Below are positions 57,850 through 64,000 of a DNA stretch of 64,000 nt, piece after piece (the stretch's first letter is position 1; each line of letters opens with the position of its first letter). Source of the stretch: Xiphophorus maculatus (taxonomy: Eukaryota; Chordata; Actinopteri; Cyprinodontiformes; Poeciliidae); the NCBI RefSeq assembly GCF_002775205.1, contig NC_036456.1, forward strand, positions 20,147,468 to 20,211,467, read 5' to 3'. The notes under the pieces are model-generated. The model had not been told where the DNA came from and did not search any database. It saw only the letters and a list, made by a program, of their open reading frames with translations. The position numbers and the translations under genes were made by a program.

Positions 57850-59442
57850 TAGGCCTGTCGAGATAAACAATAAATCAATTAATCGTACGATAAATTAAAA
57901 CTACTGACTTCATTTTAATTATCGGCATTATCGTCTCTTCTGACCTTTTTCTCTTTCTGTTAATGACACTAAATGAAAAAAGACTCAACTCCGGTGCTCT
58001 CCACTGACCTCTGACCTCATTTCCTCAGTGTAAAGCCCAGCGCACACGACACGATCTTAGAGCTGTGGGCTGATTGTCGGCCCATTTTCAAAACCTGACA
58101 GACCACACATTAGCCGACAGAAATCCTAGTTATAATGGTTCCACCGGGTTCGGTCCTGCCGTGTGGTGTCCAACAATGGGCACAAAATAATGGCTACAAG
58201 TCCAGTGAACTAATTTTAAAACCAGGCATTAATCAATACAATCTACCTGCAATGCATGTGGCTAGTGTCAGCGTAAAGTCCTGACTGAATGAAAATCATT
58301 AGAACCTATTTACGTCACGTTAACGAAGAACAGCTGAAAAGTTACCGGGTTTATAAACTGTGGTAGCAATTTAGCTCCAACTCCTCCTCTTGTCATTTCT
58401 ATATTCTTTGCATGTTGAATAAACATTAATGTTGTTTCCACATATGATCTCCAATGTCCGCTGGACTTTGGGTTGCGCCGTTTCAGCTGTTTGGGATTCC
58501 CCTCCGTAATTTCACTCAGAAAACATGGAGGAGAATCCTGGCTTTCTGATTGGCTACCTGTCACATTCAACAGGTGTAGTTAAAGCTCCCAGTCGGGGAA
58601 AAATCCTGATTTGGATTGGAGCGGGGACAATGATCTACCATAACACACCACACAATCTTAGAAAGACCAACGTTTTAAGATTGTTGTAAGGGGAAAAATA
58701 GGAGCAAAAAATCATGTAGTGTGAATTATTGCATCAGGTGGTCGATGTGCCCATCTTCTCTATTTAAATCTAATTATTACTGAAGGGCAACATAATATAC
58801 AGACTTCATAATCTGCACTCTTTTTGTCATGAAGTGCGGGTGTGAGGTGGTGAGGCAGACACAGCGGGAACCAGGTTAGATGAATGATGAAGATTTTAAT
58901 GAAAATAACTTAGTCCAAACAACGAGCAGGAGTAACACACACTGAACACGAAGAGACGAAACATTGACGAGGACCCGACGAGGAACAAGGAACACAGGTG
59001 GAGTTAAATACACGGGAGGGTAATCACAGAAACGAGACACACCTGGGAACAATCAAGGGGAGGACAGGACAACGAAGAGACGTAAGGACACAGAAAACTC
59101 TAAATAAACACAGAAAAACACAGATCCTGACACTTTTGGTTGAATGCAATATTTATTTCCACTTTGGCTTTATGTTTAGTTTTTTTTCAAGTGAGTTTTT
59201 TGTTAATGGAGACTGAGAATCCATTTTATTTTTGGTTGTTTTGTTTATTTTGTTTATCAGTTCAAGTGTTAAATATTCTTTTGAAAATAAAGTGTATCTA
59301 TCTTTGGCAAGAAATCGCCTGCATTATTACGTCATTTCCATTAAATCAGTGTAAAAAGGTCTTCAAACAATATTATCGTTTATCGCAATAATTTTTTGAG
59401 ACAATTAATCGTTCAGCAAAATTTGTTATCGTGACAGGCCTA
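57850..59442. mobile_element. Nonautonomous hAT element splitting the Gypsy reverse transcriptase
   Basis: 1,593 bp with perfect 10-bp ends TAGGCCTGTC and GACAGGCCTA and an exact 8-bp duplication TTCTCTCT (57,842-57,849 and 59,443-59,450). The ends continue into GATAA-rich tracts (TTATCGTTTATCGCAATAA). It carries no transposase and contains a solo LTR. Confidence 0.92.
58825..59132 (-). mobile_element. Solo LTR nested inside the hAT element
   Basis: 308 bp, minus orientation, TGTCAGGATC...CTTCATGACA, with an exact 5-bp duplication CTTTT (58,820-58,824 and 59,133-59,137). The minus strand shows TATTTAA- and ATTAAAA-like promoter and poly(A) motifs. It is a common teleost repeat. Family not assigned. 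Confidence 0.85.
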
Positions 59443-59450
59443 TTCTCTCT

Positions 59451-60552
59451 TAATATTTTCATTTAGATCTTTGGGGTCTAAACAAACTCGTAACTTTCCG
59501 TTTGGCTTTTTGACACAGGTGATTGAATTTACCCAGTCTGTGGGTTGTTCAACTCGCTCAATGACCCCCAGTTGTGTCATCCTGTCCAGCTCTTTTTTCA
59601 GGCTGGTGCGCAGTGCAACTGGCACTCTCCTTGGGGCATGCACAACGGGCTTAGCGTCACTCTTAAGTTGTATTTTGTATGTGAATGGCAGGGTGCCCTG
59701 TCCTTTGAAGATGCCTGGGAAGCTATCTACAATGTTATACACCCCTGCACCTTGTTCAGTCACGCCTACAGTGTCTTTGTTGAGCTGATATATTCTCCTG
59801 ACCAAACCCAGATCCTCACAGGCCTTGTCTCCCAGGAGTGACTGTCCCTTAGGAACGACCACAAACATTATATTGTGCACATTACCCTTTATATTCACTT
59901 TAAGTCTGCACACACCCTCTGTTTCCATGCTTTGCTGATTATATGCCCTGAGTGCAACTGTATTTTTTCTTATCTTAGGTTTCTCTTTAAGCTCTCTAAG
60001 ATCATTAACATTTATAATATTCACCTTTGCCCCAGTATCAAGCTGAAATGAAATCAGTGTCCCATTTACCACAAGTGGTGCCACCCATTTATTTCTTTTG
60101 TCTGCGTTCCTAGCTTGATGTACATCAATATTCTTTATTGATGGACCCTTTCCATCTTCCTTGTTTACCATACTGATAAAAAGTGAACCACTACCATCAC
60201 TTTGGTCACCACTGTCATTGTCATCCTGAACAGTATGTACTTTTTTATCTTTGGACACACATTCTGGCAAAATGATGTAAACCTCTGCATTTTGAGCATG
60301 CTTTTCCAAAAGCTGGACATTGCCTCGGTTTATGATCACTTCCACATCTTTTGCAGCTGAACATGCCATCATTCTTGTTCCTATTCTTGAACTTAGCTGT
60401 GCGCTTCTCTCTGATGGAGACCGCGTCCACTGCCTCGCATAGCTGACTGGCCGCTGCCGCGCCTTGCTCTCTTTCGGCGAATGTCTTCGCATGTTCTCCT
60501 GCCATCTCACTGGCTTGACAAATTTTGACTGCTGTTTCCAGTGTGAGATCAC
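59451..60552 (-). pseudogene. Gypsy protease and reverse transcriptase N-terminal part
   Basis: A minus-strand frame carries an aspartic protease motif (FQLDTGAKVNII; the usual DTGA/DSGA triad) at about 60,040. The start of the reverse transcriptase follows (LDRMTQLGVIERVEQPTDWV, then KPNGKLRVCLDPKDLN) and ends where the hAT element enters at 59,450. The rest of the reverse transcriptase lies on the other side of the insertion. Confidence 0.88.
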
Positions 60553-61008
60553 TTTCTCTCAAAAGTTTTTCTCTTGTCTTTATATCCTTAGTACCAAACA
60601 CTATCTGATCGCGAATCAGTGAGTCCCTCAGTACACCAAAGTTACATGATGCAGCTTTTATTTTTAATACTGTCAGGTAACTATCAAACAACTCATCTTG
60701 CTGCTGCACTCGGGATCAAAACACGTACCGTTCAAATGTTTCGTTTTTTTTCGACAGGCAGTGTCCGTCAAACTTCTGCAGAACCACATCCAACTTGTTT
60801 TCCTCCTCGGTCTCAAATGTGAAGGTGTTGTAAACTTCCAACGCTTCCAGGCCGGCAATTGTGAGCATCATGGCGATCTTCCTTCACCTGGCTTGGAGTC
60901 CAGTCCCACTGCAGACACGTAGAGCTGGAACCGTTGCTTGAATGCTCTCCAGTTAGCATCAACGTTCCCTGTTAGCTTTAACGGCTCCGGCGGCTTCATT
61001 GCATCCAT
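60245..61008 (-). pseudogene. Gypsy gag, broken
   Basis: A start at 61,008 opens a capsid-like frame (PPEPLKLTGNVDANWRAFKQ). A frameshift near 60,890 and an in-frame stop near 60,718 break it. The downstream part (60,245-60,709) has LFDSYLTVLK and the nucleocapsid zinc knuckle with cysteine-histidine spacing (CKRCGSDHKPRQCP, then CSKCRGLHHFARMC). Confidence 0.85.
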
Positions 61009-61080
61009 AGTCACGTAGCGTTCCTAACTGATGTCTACGAAAACAACAAACCTATGCAAAGGACCCAACTCCTGGTACCA

Positions 61081-61262
61081 TGTAATGTTTGTACTGCAGT
61101 ACATAAAGGAAGACAAGTCTTTTAAAGTTATCTGGTTTATTAACTAACGGCATCAGTCATTATACCCTCAGGTTTTTACCCGCTCCGGTCTCTGGCTTCT
61201 TCGTGTCCTTTTCTTTAATCTTCTTCTTGCATCACCACCTACTGGTGCTGCATATCATTACA
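61081..61262 (-). repeat. 5' LTR of the Gypsy element
   Basis: 182 bp, the partner of the LTR at 53,492. The primer binding site adjoins it at 61,080 on the minus strand. Confidence 0.93.
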
Positions 61263-61425
61263 CGGCCCAAGCCTCTTTGGGGCCCTAAGCAAAATTTGGT
61301 TGGGGGCCCTCTCTTTCTACTAATAATGTGAATTGCTGCAATCAACGGTCAGATTAGATCATTCACCCACCTGAATAAGTTATAAACTTGTTGCAAATTT
61401 GACAGCCCTGTTTAATACATATATA

Positions 61426-62674
61426 CACTGCCTGGCCAAAAAAAAAAGTCGCCACCTGGATTTAACTAAGCAAATAGGTACAAGCCTCCTATTGGATAAG
61501 TGCTGCATAGGCGATTATCTTTCAACTGGCAACAAGTTATTTAACCCCAGCTGATGCAATGAGTAACTCCTCATTTCTTAAACAACCACGGCAAAAGACA
61601 CATCCTGTGGTCGTGGAAAAGACGTTAGTCTGTTTAAGAAGGGTCAAATCATTGGCATGCATCAAGCAGAGAAAACATCTAAGGAGATTGCAGAAACTAC
61701 TAGAACTGGGTTAAGAACTGTCCAACGCATCATTAAAAACTGGAAGGATGGTGGGGAACCATCGTCTTCCAGGAAGAAATGTGGTCGGAAAAAAATCCTG
61801 AATGATCGTGATCGGCGATTACTTAAACGTTTGGTCAAATCAAATCGAAGAAAAACAACAGCAGAACTCAGGAGTACGTTTAATTGTGAACGCAAAAGCA
61901 TTTCCACACGCACAATGCGAAGGGAACTCAAGGGGTTGGGATTGAACAGCTGTGTAGCCGTAAGAAAACCTCTAATCAGTAAGGCTAACCAGAAAAAAAG
62001 GCTTCAGTTTCCTAGGGAGCATAAAGATTGGACTCTGGAGGAATGGAAGAGGGTCATGTGGTCTGATGAGTCCAGATTTACCCTGTTCCAGAGTGATGGG
62101 CGCATCAGGGTAAGAAGAGAGGCAGGTGAAGTGATGCACCCATCATGCCTAGCGCCTACTGTACAAGCCTGTGGGGGCAGTGCTATGATCTGGGGTTGCT
62201 GCAGTTGGTCAGGTCAAGGTTCAGCAACATTGTGGGCCCAAAGAATGAGGTCAGCTGACTACCTGAATATACTGAATGACCAGGTTATTCCATCAATGGA
62301 TTTTGTCTTCCCAAATGGAACGGGCATATTCCAAGATGACAATGCCAGGATTCATGGGGCTCACATTGTGAAAGAGTGGTTCAGGGAGCAGGAGACATCT
62401 TGTTCACACATGGATTGGCCACCACAGAGTCCAGACCTTAACCCCATTGAGAATCTTTGGGATGTGCTGGAGAAGGCTTTGTGCAGTGGTCAGACTCTCC
62501 CATCATCAATACAAGATCTTGGTGAAAGATTAATGCAACACTGGATGGAAATAAATCTTGTGACACTGCAGAAGCTTATTGAAACAATGCCACAGCAAAT
62601 GTGGGCTGTAATCAAAGCTAAAGGCGGTCCAACAAAATATTAGAGTGTGACCAATTTTTTTTGGCCAGGCAGTG
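61426..62674 (+). mobile_element. Tc1-like transposon, disabled copy (copy 2)
   Basis: 1,249 bp, near-identical to the element at 11,268-12,531. TA flanks at 61,424-61,425 and 62,675-62,676. About 12 nt are deleted within the right inverted repeat (GGTGGCGAC is missing before the T run), so the right end is damaged. Confidence 0.93.
61588..62643 (+). pseudogene. Tc1-like transposase, start codon lost
   Basis: The frame is open through the whole transposase, but the start codon of copy 1 reads ACG here (61,588). The first in-frame Met is at 61,657, in the middle of the first helix-turn-helix region, so the N-terminal 23 residues would be missing. The catalytic residues ([19 protein letters not shown]) are kept. 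Differences from copy 1 are few, including N-to-R and S-to-R changes in the DNA-binding part, H-to-Q at HETSC, and Q-to-W near the C-terminus. Confidence 0.9.
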
Positions 62675-62683
62675 TATATATAT

Positions 62684-63153
62684 TGTAGTGGCTGCTTATT
62701 TGTTCTGGTGTGAAGCCACTATATTGTTCAACCAGCTCAGTTTTCTTTCTTTGTTGACGTTTGTTAGCTTAGCTCTTAGCTGACGCGTTTCTGTCCGACA
62801 ATATGCTCTTGTGCATTAAAAAGTACTTACTAGTCCACACAAAGTCTGATGAACGACGAACTTTACTTTTCTTCGAGCAGACATTACATAATAATTCTTC
62901 AATCTTGCACAGCATTCCACATTTTAACGGTCAAAAACTGTGTAGAGCTTAGTTGACCACACCACATTCAATTTTCTTTTCTGAACTAAGTGACACAGCA
63001 CTTTTCATATATTTTCAATTATGTCCTTTAGGTGGCGCTTTTCTACAAAAGAAACATACTAGAATAAAACCTTATTGCTAAGAAAATATCCAAATATGCA
63101 AAAAGCATACACAACAACAAACAATGTTCAAACTGACATTTTTGGCTCTTACA
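62684..63153 (-). repeat. Probable 3' LTR of a BEL/Pao element
   Basis: About 470 bp, minus orientation, TGTAAGAGCC...GCCACTACA, preceded on the minus strand by a purine-rich tract ATGGGGCCGGAAA. Only one LTR is in the window, so the limits are inferred from TG/CA ends and the purine tract. Confidence 0.6.
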
Positions 63154-63261
63154 TTTCCGGCCCCATAATTGCATATGGAGGAAACGTATCAATTATATAA
63201 CATAACTTTAGGAAGAGCAAAAATATAGAATATATTCAAAAAAGAAGTGTTGTAAATGTCT

Positions 63262-63606
63262 TTATACAATTTCCTTCTTATGAATCAAGCACAACTTGTC
63301 AATGGGTCTTTCCAAGGTGTTGGTCATTGTTTTCACAAGAACTTTGCGAACAAGACCCTTCTTATCTGGCAAAGTTTTTAGGACTCTTCCCATGACCCAC
63401 GCATTCCTAGGAGCGGTTTCATCCATGATTAGGACCACATCATCAGTTGCGAGGTTTTCTTTGATTTGAAACCACTTTTGACGTTCTTGAAGTATGGGAA
63501 AATACTCTTTCGTCCACCGTTTCCAAAATAGGTCAGCAATGTACTGAGACTGCCTCCATCTTCTGCGAACATAGAGATCTGCCTGTTGAAATAGTCCAGC
63601 TGGTAA
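63262..63606 (-). pseudogene. BEL/Pao polyprotein C-terminus, truncated
   Basis: The minus-strand frame ending at TAA (63,262-63,264) has RRRWRQSQYIADLFWKRWTK, LQERQKWF, DDVVLIMDE, PRNAWVMGRV and RPIDKLCLI, the diagnostic end of BEL/Pao polyproteins after the integrase. It starts abruptly near 63,606, so the element is 5'-truncated or rearranged. No stop occurs within the fragment. Confidence 0.85.
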
Positions 63607-64000
63607 CAGAGGTTGTTTTTTCCTCTACCAATCAGCTGCTCAGAGAAAATAACAACATGGTGACAGCGAGAGTTTGATCCGTGAATGAGACGGAAACTGA
63701 AGAGAAATCAGATGAACTAGTTTAGTTCTGGAGAGAAACAGCTGATCAATAATCTGGCAGTGGTTTAGATTTTATATGGAGGATGTCCAACAAAATGAGG
63801 TCATTTGAGAAACATGTTATCAAACTATTGCCACAAAAGGTTGAACCACAGATTTATTCACAGTCAGATTATTCTTTCCCTGCCGTTCAGAGCCGGTAGA
63901 ACTGGAGATGTAGCTTTGATTCATTTAGTGATATGAATGGGAAAAATAACTCAAAACTTCTCATTCTTTTTTCTCTCTCTCTGTCGCCTTTAGGATACAC
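63607..64000. other. Unassigned sequence at the right edge
   Basis: No gene or repeat family recognised in the last 394 bp. Confidence 0.4.

Larger units (their letters stand above)
53492..61262 (-). mobile_element. Gypsy-type LTR retrotransposon with nested insertions
   Basis: A 7,771-bp element flanked by CGGCC on both sides (53,487-53,491 and 61,263-61,267). Its two 182-bp LTRs are at 53,492-53,673 and 61,081-61,262, both TGTAATG...CATTACA. The primer binding site follows the 5' LTR without a gap on the minus strand (TGGTACCAGGAGT, 61,068-61,080) and fits the 3' end of a tRNA-Leu. Order on the minus strand is gag, protease, reverse transcriptase, RNase H, integrase, the Gypsy order. The copy is dead: stops, frameshifts and three hAT-type insertions break it. 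Confidence 0.93.
53482..61425. mobile_element. hAT-like repeat split by the Gypsy element
   Basis: CAGGTCCGGCC before the Gypsy element and CGGCCCAAGCCTCTTTGGGG after it form one sequence once the 5-bp duplication is removed. It resembles hAT-type ends with GGGCC blocks (GGGGCCCTAAGCAAAATTTGG). The remainder to 61,425 continues this repeat until the second Tc1-like copy. Confidence 0.5.

Overview
The window is nuclear DNA of a teleost fish. It holds spliced vertebrate genes with GT-AG introns, teleost-type transposons (Tc1-like, Rex3/L2-type LINEs, tRNA-derived SINEs, hAT and piggyBac MITEs, Gypsy and BEL/Pao elements) and long introns full of the heptamer GGTTCTG/CAGAACC. A killifish- or livebearer-like genome is a guess only; I cannot name the species.

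Layout. Positions 1-7,500 look like a broken, subtelomere-like block: GC-rich satellites (about 185, 362 and 81 bp units), an interstitial CCCTAA array, and the first ~500 nt of 18S rRNA on the minus strand with spacer-like repeats on both sides. Positions 8,200-20,900 carry a complete nine-exon minus-strand acyltransferase gene of the MOGAT2/3 family (335 codons), hosting a Tc1-like transposon with an intact ORF, an L2 fragment and a SINE. Positions 21,700-24,450 hold a piggyBac-type MITE followed by a decayed L2-type LINE. Positions 26,380-35,190 carry a complete eight-exon plus-strand Na,K-ATPase beta subunit gene (291 codons, ATP1B2-like) with three CRE-like sites upstream. Positions 37,090-43,743 carry a minus-strand HMGB3-like gene (four coding exons, 200 codons), convergent with the ATPase gene; its CpG-rich promoter region is probably at 45,050-46,350.

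From 46.6 kb to the end the window is mostly mobile DNA. A ~5 kb foldback-like inverted repeat encloses a Rex3-like LINE that is itself interrupted by a long LTR. At 53.14 kb there is a likely first coding exon of an unidentified gene. A 7.77 kb minus-strand Gypsy element (53,492-61,262; 182-bp LTRs, 5-bp target duplication) contains three hAT-type insertions, one of which contains a further solo LTR. A second, disabled Tc1-like copy and a 5'-truncated BEL/Pao element close the window.

The three complete genes are ordinary housekeeping or metabolic genes: acylglycerol synthesis in the ER, ion-pump assembly, and chromatin architecture. They do not form a pathway. The most informative observations are structural: target-site duplications that let the insertions be ordered in time, two LTRs of one family recognisable by matching termini, a tandem repeat that has copied a splice donor, and a solo LTR whose empty site survives as a local duplicate in the neighbouring intron.
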